The notes: generated by a model from the sequence alone, not told the origin. DNA of 5,945 nt from an uncultured Atopobiaceae bacterium (GCA_905233865.1 CAJOGH010000108.1:1453-7397); one strand, 5' to 3'; counted from the first letter of the stretch, positions 1 to 5,945 are shown. Made by a program: numbers and translations.

Positions 1-555
1 GGCACGGGCCACGGCCAGGCCGCCGTCGGGGCCCTGGGCGCGACGCAGGCCAAAGTCGCTCACGGGGTGACCCTGTGCCGCCTGAACCACGCGTGCGGTC
101 TTGGTGGCCACCAGCGTCTGGAAGTTCACGAGGTTGAGCAGGGCCGTCTCAATGAGCTGGCAGTCGATGATGGGGCCCGTCACGCGCAGGAGCGGCTCGC
201 GCGGGAAGACGATCTCGCCCTCAGGCACGCCGTCGATGTCCACGCGCATCCTAAAGTCTCGCAGGTACTCAAGGAACTCGGGCTTGAACAGCGACCCGCC
301 GCCAGGCGCGTTGAGCGAGGCGAGGTAGTCTATGGCTTCGTCATCAAAGGTGAAGTTCTCCACGAGCTCGGCCACCTGACCGGTGCCGCAGGAGATGGCG
401 TAGCCACCTCCAAAGGGGTTGTCACGGAAGAAGACGTTAAAGCATCCCTGCGCGTCCACCAATCCCGACTCCCAGAACCCCTGTGCCATAGTGAGCTCAT
501 AGAGGTCGGTGTTGAGCGCGACGTCCGTTGGCTTGGTGCAGTCCGTTAGCGACAT
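1..555 (-). CDS. pncB: Nicotinate phosphoribosyltransferase, N-terminal part (runs off left edge)
   Basis: This enzyme joins nicotinate to PRPP to make nicotinate mononucleotide, with ATP hydrolysis, in the cytoplasmic NAD salvage (Preiss-Handler) pathway. Translating the minus strand from the ATG at 555-553 gives 185 codons, open to base 1. Family hallmarks are visible: the N-terminal TDLYELTMAQGFW (residues 16-28), FFRDNPFGGGYAISCG (42-57), the segment FPREPLLRVTGP around residues 117-128, and SDFGLRRAQGPDGG (166-179), which carries active-site arginines in this family. Full-length members are usually about 430-490 residues, so roughly the first 40% is here and the C-terminal domain lies outside the window. 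The start is supported by an AGGGGAG ribosome site (minus strand, about 5 bases before the ATG) and by the conserved motif beginning close after it. It is divergent from the KwaB-like gene. No frameshift or stop is seen. Identification is from remembered family motifs. Confidence 0.95.
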   Translation of the reverse strand, partial: MSLTDCTKPTDVALNTDLYELTMAQGFWESGLVDAQGCFNVFFRDNPFGGGYAISCGTGQVAELVENFTFDDEAIDYLASLNAPGGGSLFKPEFLEYLRDFRMRVDIDGVPEGEIVFPREPLLRVTGPIIDCQLIETALLNLVNFQTLVATKTARVVQAAQGHPVSDFGLRRAQGPDGGLAVARA

Positions 556-596
556 GTGGTCTCCCCTGCTGATAGGGCGGTTATGCAACAAGTGCT

Positions 597-605
597 ACCT
601 TACCA
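597..605 (-). promoter_or_regulatory. Candidate extended -10 element for pncB
   Basis: On the minus strand this reads TGGTAAGGT, a TGn extended -10 followed by a hexamer matching the consensus TATAAT at only three of six positions. It would place transcription start a few tens of bases before the pncB ATG. No convincing -35 hexamer sits 16-18 bases upstream, where the DNA is a G-run. This is a weak call based on position and the TGn alone. Confidence 0.22.
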
Positions 606-696
606 CACGGCCCACGGCGTCCCCCGACCCACAACGTAGTGGCAACAGAAGCGGTCTCTTATCGCCCGCGGCGCAAGGCGGGACGGGCCGATGCGC

Positions 697-702
697 TATC
701 AT
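697..702 (+). promoter_or_regulatory. Candidate -10 element for the KwaB-like gene
   Basis: TATCAT matches the -10 consensus at five of six positions and lies about 35 bases before the ATG at 737, leaving a short leader with room for the ribosome site. The position expected for a -35 (about 674-679, CAAGGC) is poor. The promoter may therefore be weak or activator-dependent, or the hexamer may be a chance match. Confidence 0.33.
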
Positions 703-725
703 GTGCCGACACGGACAAACCAACC

Positions 726-731
726 AAGGAG
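726..731 (+). promoter_or_regulatory. Ribosome binding site deciding the KwaB-like start
   Basis: AAGGAG lies 5 bases before the ATG at 737. It decides the start: the same reading frame stays open back to an ATG at 509, but that codon lies inside the opposite-strand pncB, and the 76 extra residues are low-quality sequence with no family resemblance. Confidence 0.8.
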
Positions 732-736
732 CACGC

Positions 737-1807
737 ATGGACAACGCCCAGAACCCCTACCTCAAGGCCGTCGACGACCTCAACAACATCGTGGGCAAGC
801 TGGGTCAGGACGTGGCGCCGCGCGTGGAGGTCTACGCCGTGACCTCCGACGAGTCGGGCGACCACCCCTTCCGCCTGCGCCGCGTCCGCCTTGACCACGC
901 GACCAGCCAGGGCCGCGCCTTTGACAACGAGACCTTTGCCGCCGCGCTGGCCGAGTACGGCATCCAGACGCAGGTGGCCAGTACCGCGCAGCCCAAGCGC
1001 GTGGACTACGGCCCCATCGAGCGCCTCTTTGACGAGCGCGGGGTCATCGGCATCGGCGATATCGGCGAGCTGTGCGCCAGCGCCCCCGAGGACGACGGCA
1101 CCGAGCACCCTCGTGCCCGCCTGCTTGACCACTTCTGTGACACGCTCGCAGCCGAGCCGCGCGACCGCGACCGCATCGCCGACCTGATCGAGGGCGAGGT
1201 GCCCTTTGCCATCGGCCTGGCCTTCCGCTACACGACCAACAAGGAGGGTACCGGCTGCCTGTGGGGCTACCAGCGTCTGCACCGCGCGCCGGCCACCCGC
1301 CGCTCGGGCATGGTCATCATGAGCTCCGGTGCCACGGAGCTCTACTTTGGCGAGTCCATCAAGATCGAGGGCCGCTTTGACTTCATCATCTATGGCAACA
1401 CCCTCTACACGCGCGCCCTGGACGTGCTGCGCAGCCAGTTTGGCTTCAACTACCTCACGCAGGAGCTGGCCATCAACGCCGCGCAGACCCTCACCGACAT
1501 CGTGAGCGACGAGGAGAACGTCATCATCGACTCCATCTTCAAGTACCAGACCTGCGCGAACAAGATGCTCAAGGTGGCGCGTGAGGAGTCGCCAGTGCTG
1601 TCCATGGCCGCGCCCGAGCTGCACCGCAAGATCGAGCAGATGCCCGAGTACAGCGACAAGTTCGAGTTTGACGAGGTCGACCGCTTGGAGATCCACCGCA
1701 AGCGCGACGTGACACGCATGCTTGACATGATGAGCGACAACATCCTCATTTCGCCACTCACCGGCGCCACCTACGAGTGCCGTTCCAAGAAGCGCATCGA
1801 CCACTAG
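737..1807 (+). CDS. KwaB-like (DUF4868) protein, putative stand-alone anti-phage protein
   Basis: This is a 356-residue soluble protein with no signal peptide or membrane segment. It resembles the DUF4868 family, whose best-known member is KwaB, the DNA-binding partner of membrane protein KwaA in the Kiwa anti-phage system. What I see: an N-terminal region that could be an alpha/beta domain (about 28-75, with PRVEVYAVTSDESG then FRLRRVRLDH), a middle part (about 155-240) with the pattern IKIEGRFDFIIYGNTLY (208-224) then a Phe-rich segment QFGFNYL (234-240), a helical stretch (about 242-330), and a C-terminal ILISPLTGATYECRSKKR (336-353). This last segment resembles the end motif remembered for DUF4868 proteins (L/I-x-S-x-LT-x-x-x-Y-x-x-x-SK). 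Known KwaB proteins are a little over 300 residues, so the length is plausible. The start is set by the AAGGAG at 726-731. No kwaA-like gene (small multi-pass membrane protein) lies beside it; its neighbours are pncB and a much larger membrane protein on the other strand. Base composition matches the surroundings. The family call is from motif memory and could be wrong; an immune role is inference. Confidence 0.7.
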   Translation: MDNAQNPYLKAVDDLNNIVGKLGQDVAPRVEVYAVTSDESGDHPFRLRRVRLDHATSQGRAFDNETFAAALAEYGIQTQVASTAQPKRVDYGPIERLFDERGVIGIGDIGELCASAPEDDGTEHPRARLLDHFCDTLAAEPRDRDRIADLIEGEVPFAIGLAFRYTTNKEGTGCLWGYQRLHRAPATRRSGMVIMSSGATELYFGESIKIEGRFDFIIYGNTLYTRALDVLRSQFGFNYLTQELAINAAQTLTDIVSDEENVIIDSIFKYQTCANKMLKVAREESPVLSMAAPELHRKIEQMPEYSDKFEFDEVDRLEIHRKRDVTRMLDMMSDNILISPLTGATYECRSKKRIDH

Positions 1808-1834
1808 GCGTCGCGTCGGGCGCAGGGCGCCGCG

Positions 1835-3526
1835 CTACGACGAGGCCTGCGACCCGTCCGGGCGTCCCGCCACGATGGACTCCTTGCCGTACCACTGGCA
1901 CAGGCGATAGTTGATGTAGTTGTCCATGTTGTCGCGGATGTCGCCCATGAAGAGCACCTTGGGCGCGTCGGTGTAGTAGTTGACCACCAGCGACGGCGAC
2001 TCGGACCTCTGGATGGTGTCCAGCCGCTCGCGCACCTGCCTGTCATATGACGCGGCCTGGCCGGTGGCCAGCGAGTTCACAGCGGAGAGCGACGACATGG
2101 ACTCGCGGATGTCCTTGTCCGTGACGGCAGGCGTCACCAGGCACACAGCCACGATGCCCAGAAGCGCCACCAGACGTAGGGTCTGGGCGTCGGCGAGCAC
2201 GAAGCCCACGCGGTGCCCCTCGGACTCCACGCGGCGCCGCGCCGCCCAACCGCACCACCACACCACGTTGAACAGAATCAGGATGACCAACAGGTCAAAC
2301 CTGCAGTTTTGCACGCGACCGGGCCCCGCCGTTCCCATCGAGAAGAACGTCGCGGTGAAGCTCGACGCGAAGACCGCGATGGAGCCCACGCTCACCACGC
2401 CGGGCCAGGAGAAGCGCAGGCGAGCCGGTGTCGCACGGGCGGCGGCCACACGGGCCAGGAGCACCACGAGCACGAGCGTGGCCACCACGAGCAGGGCGCT
2501 CGTCCACTCCCCCAGGTACTTGAAGCCGGCCAGCGAGCTCTGGACGATGGTGTCGATGGCCCCCAGGCCGTCGTTGGGAAACTGGGTCACCTGACGCTCG
2601 GCGTTGCCCGGCGCCATCATGCTCACGACCATACCCGCCGTGAGCATGATCCAGGTGGGAAAAATGCGCAGGGCACGCTCGCGACGCACGAGCGCCAGCA
2701 GGCAGATGAGCACCGTGAGCACCTCAAAGCTCACGAGCACCGTGACAAAGTTACCGCCCGCCACAAAGAGGGCCAGAAGCGCCGCCGTCACGCTCCGCGC
2801 GCTGGCATGCGGCGGCTCCTGGGGCATGGCGCACAGCATGATGACCTTGCCCCACAGCACGAGCATCAGCGCGTGGAAGAAGGTGTAGTAGATGGCGGAG
2901 TTGAACCAGAAGATGCCCTCGACGGGACTGGGCTGCAGGAGTATCTGCACAGAGAGCACCACGCACGACACGCACACCCAGGTGCCCCAGTCCGCGCGCA
3001 TCCAACGCACGAGCAGGACATGGCAAAAGTAGAAGGTACCCGCTATCAGCGAGCCAAGGATGATCGGGGCGCTGACCCAGTAGAGGTCCTCGCCAAAGAC
3101 CGACGGCTCGAGGCTCATGAGGAAGATGGCGGAATAGGTGCCCTGCCAACCCAGGAAGGTGTCATAGACCTCCTTGAGCGCGGCGCCTATGGCGGCGAGG
3201 ATGTTGCCGCCGGACGACTCGAGCGCCAGGTGCGCCCACACGCCGTAGTGCCAGTCGTCGGCATACGAGTGGTTGTAGGGGCTGATCATGAGCAGCGGTA
3301 TGAGCACGGCCGCGAGCACCGCCACGCCACCGACGGCGGCGGGCAGCAGGACGCGCAAGTTGCGCTGACGAGGGTCAATAACCTCCGCTCCCGCCCCGCT
3401 GTCATCCGCGGGAGACTCCTGGGGCGCGGGGCTCTTGTCGACCTGGACGGTACCAGTGTCAACGGGACCCTGGTCAGAGGGGTCGTCTAGGGGATTAGGA
3501 AGGTCTGCTGCGGGACTCGGCTGCAC
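1835..3526 (-). CDS. Polytopic membrane protein, DUF6056-like, possible GT-C glycosyltransferase
   Basis: This is a 563-residue integral membrane protein starting at GTG (3526-3524). The first ~55 residues are a Pro/Asp/Ser-rich, probably cytoplasmic tail. About 11 hydrophobic segments follow (roughly 58-81, 150-172, 181-197, 207-232, 244-256, 257-279, 287-304, 341-360, 374-396, 408-428, 447-465), and then a ~95-residue hydrophilic C-terminal domain. Motifs: an acidic pair just after the first membrane segment (SYADDWHYG, D90-D91), GWQGTYS (126-132), FWFNSAIYYTF (206-216), MAPGNAER (304-311) and a C-terminal NYINYRLCQWYGKESI (536-551). The Asp pair after TM1, the W-x-G-x-Y segment, the APGNxxR segment and the ending resemble DUF6056-type proteins. 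Asp in the first outer loop is the usual catalytic position in GT-C lipid-linked-sugar transferases. A role in moving sugars onto envelope polymers is inference; donor and acceptor cannot be read. It converges on the KwaB-like gene (27-base gap) and diverges from the PBP gene. It is too large and has too many segments to be KwaA. Confidence 0.78.
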   Translation of the reverse strand: MQPSPAADLPNPLDDPSDQGPVDTGTVQVDKSPAPQESPADDSGAGAEVIDPRQRNLRVLLPAAVGGVAVLAAVLIPLLMISPYNHSYADDWHYGVWAHLALESSGGNILAAIGAALKEVYDTFLGWQGTYSAIFLMSLEPSVFGEDLYWVSAPIILGSLIAGTFYFCHVLLVRWMRADWGTWVCVSCVVLSVQILLQPSPVEGIFWFNSAIYYTFFHALMLVLWGKVIMLCAMPQEPPHASARSVTAALLALFVAGGNFVTVLVSFEVLTVLICLLALVRRERALRIFPTWIMLTAGMVVSMMAPGNAERQVTQFPNDGLGAIDTIVQSSLAGFKYLGEWTSALLVVATLVLVVLLARVAAARATPARLRFSWPGVVSVGSIAVFASSFTATFFSMGTAGPGRVQNCRFDLLVILILFNVVWWCGWAARRRVESEGHRVGFVLADAQTLRLVALLGIVAVCLVTPAVTDKDIRESMSSLSAVNSLATGQAASYDRQVRERLDTIQRSESPSLVVNYYTDAPKVLFMGDIRDNMDNYINYRLCQWYGKESIVAGRPDGSQASS

Positions 3527-3532
3527 GAAACG

Positions 3533-3538
3533 TCCTTT
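3533..3538 (-). promoter_or_regulatory. Ribosome binding site supporting the GTG start
   Basis: On the minus strand this reads AAAGGA, 6 bases before the GTG at 3526-3524. No in-frame ATG with a better site is visible nearby. The GTG also captures the whole Pro/Asp-rich N-terminal tail, so this start is favoured over an internal one. Confidence 0.6.
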
Positions 3539-3569
3539 CTGTCGACCTTTAGTCTAAAACTCATGTGCG

Positions 3570-3597
3570 TTTATAGGGGTGAGGTTTTATCTTGACC
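3570..3597 (-). promoter_or_regulatory. Candidate promoter of the membrane protein gene
   Basis: The minus strand carries TATAAA (3575-3570), a five-of-six match to the -10 consensus, about 44 bases before the GTG. The hexamer 16 bases further upstream is GGTCAA (3597-3592), which is a poor -35. The region is the most AT-rich in the window, which fits a promoter, but the hexamer assignment is tentative. Confidence 0.33.
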
Positions 3598-3614
3598 GCC
3601 ATTTGTCCGATAAT
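3585..3614 (+). promoter_or_regulatory. Candidate promoter of the PBP gene
   Basis: GATAAT (3609-3614) is a five-of-six match to the -10 consensus, 24 bases before the ATG. With an 18-base spacer the -35 would be TTTTAT (3585-3590), a weak match. TTGACC at 3592-3597 is a better -35 hexamer but is only 11 bases from GATAAT, too close for standard sigma-70 geometry. The -10 is plausible and the -35 uncertain. It overlaps the candidate promoter for the opposite gene, so the two transcription units may compete or be co-regulated. Confidence 0.4.
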
Positions 3615-3627
3615 GAGACGTTGACTT

Positions 3628-3634
3628 AAGGAGG
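3628..3634 (+). promoter_or_regulatory. Strong ribosome binding site of the PBP gene
   Basis: AAGGAGG is a full Shine-Dalgarno match 4 bases before the ATG at 3639. It fixes the start, and the resulting N-terminus is a basic cytoplasmic tail directly followed by the membrane anchor, as expected for the family. Confidence 0.85.
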
Positions 3635-3638
3635 ACAC

Positions 3639-5864
3639 ATGGGCGTTCGTACCCGACGCGCGCGCAAGCACTCGCGCACGCACATCATTGGCTTTGGTGC
3701 CGCCGGCATCCTTGGCTTTGTGGCACTGCTTACCGTGGCACTGTCGTTCTCGCTGGGCAGCCTCATCAGCTCCTGGCTCGAGAACCTGCCCGACTACACG
3801 TCAGCAGATGCCTACCTGGTGGCAGAGCCCACGCAGGTGTTTGACTCGGAGGGCAACCGCATTGCCGAGTACTACCTGCAAAACCGCAAGTCGGTGACGA
3901 TCGACGCCGTCTCGCCCTATGTCCTCTCGGGTACGGTGGACACCGAGGACGTGCGCTTTTACCAGCACAACGGCGTGGACCCGCAGGGCATCGTGCGCGC
4001 CATGTTCGTGCAGATGGGCGGCGGCTCCGAGGGCGCCTCTACCATCACGCAGCAGCTCGTGCGCAACACGGTACTGTCCGACGAGCAGTTTGAGATCTCC
4101 ATCAAGCGTAAGGTCCGCGAGGCCTACATCGCCGTGGAGATGGAGAAGGTCTACACCAAAGAGCAGATCCTCATGATGTACCTCAACACCATCTACTACG
4201 GCCACAGCGCCTACGGTATCGAGGCTGCCTCCATCACCTACCTGAACAAGAGCGCCAAGGACCTCACCCTGGCCGAGGCGGCCCTGCTCGTGGGCCTGCC
4301 CAACTCCCCCACCTCCTACGACCCCACCGTCAACCCCAACCTGGCCATCCAGCGCCGCAACGTGGTCCTGGACCGTATGCTCACCGCCGGCGACATCACC
4401 AAGGAGGAGCACGACGCCGCGCAGGCCGAGGAGCTCCACCTCAACCTGGGCAGCGCGGTCATGGACTCCGCGGGCACCTTCCCGTTCTTTACCGACTACG
4501 TCAAGGACATGCTGCTCGACGACTTTGACAACGACACGATCCTGCAGGGCGGCCTGAAGGTCTACACCACCATCGAGCCTGCCTGCCAGCGTGCCGCCGA
4601 GGACGCCGTCAATACCTTCTATGAGGGCATGAGCGACGACGAGCTGCAGTCCGCGCTCGTGGCCGTGGACGTGAACACCGGCTACATCAAGGCCATGGTG
4701 GGCGGACGCGACTACAACAACCTGCAGTTCAACCTCGCGACGCAGGCGCAGCGCCAGCCTGGCTCCTCCTTCAAGGCCGTCACGCTCGCAGCCGCGCTCA
4801 ACGAGGGCATGAACCCCAACATCTACCTGGACTGCTCGTCGCCCCTGCAGGTGACGCCCACGTGGAAGGTCCAGAACTACGGCAACAGCCAGTACGGCAC
4901 CATCAGCCTCAAGCGCGCCACGGAGCTCTCGTCCAACACCGGCTATGCCCAGGTGGCGACCGCCATTGGCTACGACAAGGTTGCCGAGATGGGCAAGACG
5001 CTGGGCATCGACGTGGACCTGCCGGGCTACGCCTCGCTGACGCTGGGCTCCACGGGCATCCCCGTCAACCAGATGGCCGAGGCCTATGCCACCATCGCCA
5101 GCGGCGGCCTGCACCGCGACGCCATCGCCATCACCAAGATCTGCGACCGCAACGACAACGTGGTCTACGAGCACAAGGACAACCCCGAGCAGGTCATTCC
5201 CAAGGAGGTCGCCGTCGCCGAGACCGACGTTCTGGAGGGCGTGCTCACCAACAGCGGCGCCACCGGCAGCCAGTTCTACTACAGCTACTACAACGCCAAC
5301 CAGCCGGCCGCCGGCAAGACCGGCACGACCGAGGACTACCGCGACCTGTGGTTCGTGGGCTACACCCCGCAGATCTCCTGCGCGGTGTGGACGGGCTACA
5401 CGTCGGAGGAGACCGTGCGCATCGGCGGCACCTATGGCCACCCCTACACGACCTCCGGTCCCATCTGGGCCATGTTCATGAGCAACTACCTGAACGGCCG
5501 CGCGCGCGAGGAGTTCCCCACCGCCGACGCGCCCGAGTACAAGCCCAACAGCTATTGGGACGTCTCACGCTCCAGCAGCTCGCGCAGCAGCTATGACGAC
5601 TCCGACAGCGAGTCAGCAAGCTCAGGGTCCAGCTCGGGCTCCAACTCTCGCTCCTCGCAGGAGAACGCCGTGGTCCCGTCGCAGAACACACAGACCGAGA
5701 CCCAGACGCAGACCAACACCGACACGTCCGGAACGGGCACCGGCGGCAACGCCGGAGGCGACGGCGGCACGACCGGCGGCGGTGGTGGCGAGTCCACAGG
5801 TGGCGGCGGCCAGACCGGCGGTGGCGGCGAGGCCACAGGCGGCGGTGGCGGCGAGGCCGCGTAA
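3639..5864 (+). CDS. Class A penicillin-binding protein (transglycosylase/transpeptidase)
   Basis: This is a 741-residue bifunctional peptidoglycan synthase that polymerises lipid II into glycan strands and cross-links stem peptides at the outer membrane face. Order: a basic cytoplasmic tail (1-14, Arg/Lys-rich), one membrane anchor (about 15-46), a GT51 transglycosylase domain (about 63-245), a linker, a transpeptidase domain (about 335-615) and a low-complexity tail (about 640-741). GT51 motifs: TEDVRFYQHNG (102-112, catalytic E103), GASTITQQ (132-139), RKVRE (157-161, second Glu E161) and KEQILMMYLN (174-183). Transpeptidase motifs: S376-S-F-K379 (nucleophile Ser376), S431-S-N433 and K560-T-G562 in AGKTGTTEDYRDLW. 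All catalytic residues are present, so the enzyme should be active and beta-lactam-binding. No PASTA domain is seen. The length is normal for the family. The gene has a strong ribosome site and its own terminator, so it is probably monocistronic. Which paralogue it is (PBP1a, PBP2 type, etc.) cannot be decided here, so no symbol is given. Confidence 0.97.
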   Translation: MGVRTRRARKHSRTHIIGFGAAGILGFVALLTVALSFSLGSLISSWLENLPDYTSADAYLVAEPTQVFDSEGNRIAEYYLQNRKSVTIDAVSPYVLSGTVDTEDVRFYQHNGVDPQGIVRAMFVQMGGGSEGASTITQQLVRNTVLSDEQFEISIKRKVREAYIAVEMEKVYTKEQILMMYLNTIYYGHSAYGIEAASITYLNKSAKDLTLAEAALLVGLPNSPTSYDPTVNPNLAIQRRNVVLDRMLTAGDITKEEHDAAQAEELHLNLGSAVMDSAGTFPFFTDYVKDMLLDDFDNDTILQGGLKVYTTIEPACQRAAEDAVNTFYEGMSDDELQSALVAVDVNTGYIKAMVGGRDYNNLQFNLATQAQRQPGSSFKAVTLAAALNEGMNPNIYLDCSSPLQVTPTWKVQNYGNSQYGTISLKRATELSSNTGYAQVATAIGYDKVAEMGKTLGIDVDLPGYASLTLGSTGIPVNQMAEAYATIASGGLHRDAIAITKICDRNDNVVYEHKDNPEQVIPKEVAVAETDVLEGVLTNSGATGSQFYYSYYNANQPAAGKTGTTEDYRDLWFVGYTPQISCAVWTGYTSEETVRIGGTYGHPYTTSGPIWAMFMSNYLNGRAREEFPTADAPEYKPNSYWDVSRSSSSRSSYDDSDSESASSGSSSGSNSRSSQENAVVPSQNTQTETQTQTNTDTSGTGTGGNAGGDGGTTGGGGGESTGGGGQTGGGGEATGGGGGEAA
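5772..5861 (+). repeat. Degenerate glycine-rich tandem repeat in the PBP C-terminus
   Basis: Residues 712-741 are four imperfect copies of a Thr + 4-5 Gly + Glu/Gln unit: TGGGGGES, TGGGGQ, TGGGGEA and TGGGGGEAA. In the DNA this is a run of GGCGGTGGCGGC-like units, 18-24 bases per copy, all in frame and ending at the stop codon. It follows a Ser-rich segment (641-673) and a Gln/Thr segment (682-696). The tail is outside the membrane and probably disordered. Copy number could vary by slippage, and unit lengths that are multiples of three would keep the frame. Confidence 0.8.
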
Positions 5865-5871
5865 GGCATAC

Positions 5872-5921
5872 GCATGACAGAGGGCGCTCGGGTTTCCGGG
5901 CGCCCTCCTTTTGTGTCATGC
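5872..5921 (+). terminator. Rho-independent terminator inside a longer inverted repeat
   Basis: The core stem is GAGGGCGC (5880-5887) pairing with GCGCCCTC (5900-5907). The 12-base loop can pair further (CGG with CCG), and C plus TTTT (5908-5912) follows. The stop codon of the PBP gene ends 15 bases before the core stem. Around the core, GCATGACA (5872-5879) is an exact inverted copy of TGTCATGC (5914-5921), separated on the 3' side by CTTTTG. On the opposite strand no T-run follows the stem, so termination should act mainly on the PBP transcript. Confidence 0.88.
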
Positions 5922-5945
5922 CACGTCTAAGACCTGCCGATAATT

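Noticed and set aside
67..549. 160-codon open frame on the plus strand over pncB
   Set aside because: It lies opposite the clearly recognisable pncB reading frame. Its translation is low-complexity and shows no family motif, so it is a shadow caused by high GC.
665..682. CCCGC/GCGGG inverted repeat in the pncB / KwaB-like intergenic region as an operator
   Set aside because: Only five bases per arm in GC-rich DNA, with no match to a known operator that I recognise; chance is a sufficient explanation.
509..736. 76-codon N-terminal extension of the KwaB-like protein from an ATG at 509
   Set aside because: It starts inside the opposite-strand pncB coding region, has no good ribosome site and ignores the AAGGAG placed before the ATG at 737.
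659..1804. 381-codon open frame on the minus strand opposite the KwaB-like gene
   Set aside because: The translation is dominated by Val, Ala, Leu, Gly, His and Asp, the usual antisense image of a GC-rich gene with G/C third positions. There is no plausible ribosome site or motif.
2213..3490. 425-codon open frame on the plus strand opposite the membrane protein gene
   Set aside because: His/Arg/Gly/Glu-rich nonsense composition. The opposite strand gives coherent membrane segments and family-like motifs.
1835..3526. Reading the membrane protein as KwaA, completing a Kiwa system
   Set aside because: It is far larger, with about 11 membrane segments, lies on the opposite strand from the KwaB-like gene, and carries DUF6056-like motifs instead.
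3801..5441. 546-codon open frame on the minus strand opposite the PBP gene
   Set aside because: Val/Gly/His/Asp/Leu-rich antisense shadow. The plus strand carries every GT51 and transpeptidase motif.
5772..5861. Gly-rich DNA repeats as a CRISPR array or mobile-element end
   Set aside because: The units are short, degenerate, contiguous without spacers, and in frame inside the PBP coding sequence, so they are protein repeats.

Overview
The window is GC-rich (coding regions well above 60% GC by eye, with strong G/C bias at third codon positions) and looks like ordinary chromosome of a high-GC Gram-positive. The protein sequences, especially the class A penicillin-binding protein with a Ser/Thr/Gly-rich tail and the nicotinate phosphoribosyltransferase N-terminus, suggest Actinomycetota, most likely an Olsenella/Atopobium-like member of the Coriobacteriia. 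That placement is a judgement from memory, not a search result.

Layout: (1) 1-555, minus strand, the N-terminal 185 codons of a nicotinate phosphoribosyltransferase (pncB) that runs off the left edge. (2) 556-736, a 181-base divergent intergenic region. (3) 737-1807, plus strand, a 356-residue protein resembling the DUF4868 / KwaB-like family, known from the Kiwa anti-phage system. (4) 1835-3526, minus strand, a 563-residue polytopic membrane protein with features of the DUF6056-like GT-C-type family. It converges on gene 3 with only 27 bases between stop codons. (5) 3527-3638, a short AT-richer divergent regulatory region. (6) 3639-5864, plus strand, a complete bifunctional class A penicillin-binding protein with all expected catalytic motifs and a low-complexity extracellular tail. 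(7) 5872-5921, a strong intrinsic terminator enclosed in a longer inverted repeat. The last 24 bases hold no gene.

The genes do not form one operon: orientations alternate (-, +, -, +), so each appears to be transcribed alone. Two of them (the membrane protein and the PBP) act at the cell envelope and share a divergent promoter region, so a link in envelope polymer assembly is possible but unproven. The most interesting element is the KwaB-like protein. It stands alone, without a recognisable KwaA partner, between housekeeping genes and without any visible mobile-element signature. I see no tRNA, rRNA, CRISPR array, insertion sequence or attachment site.
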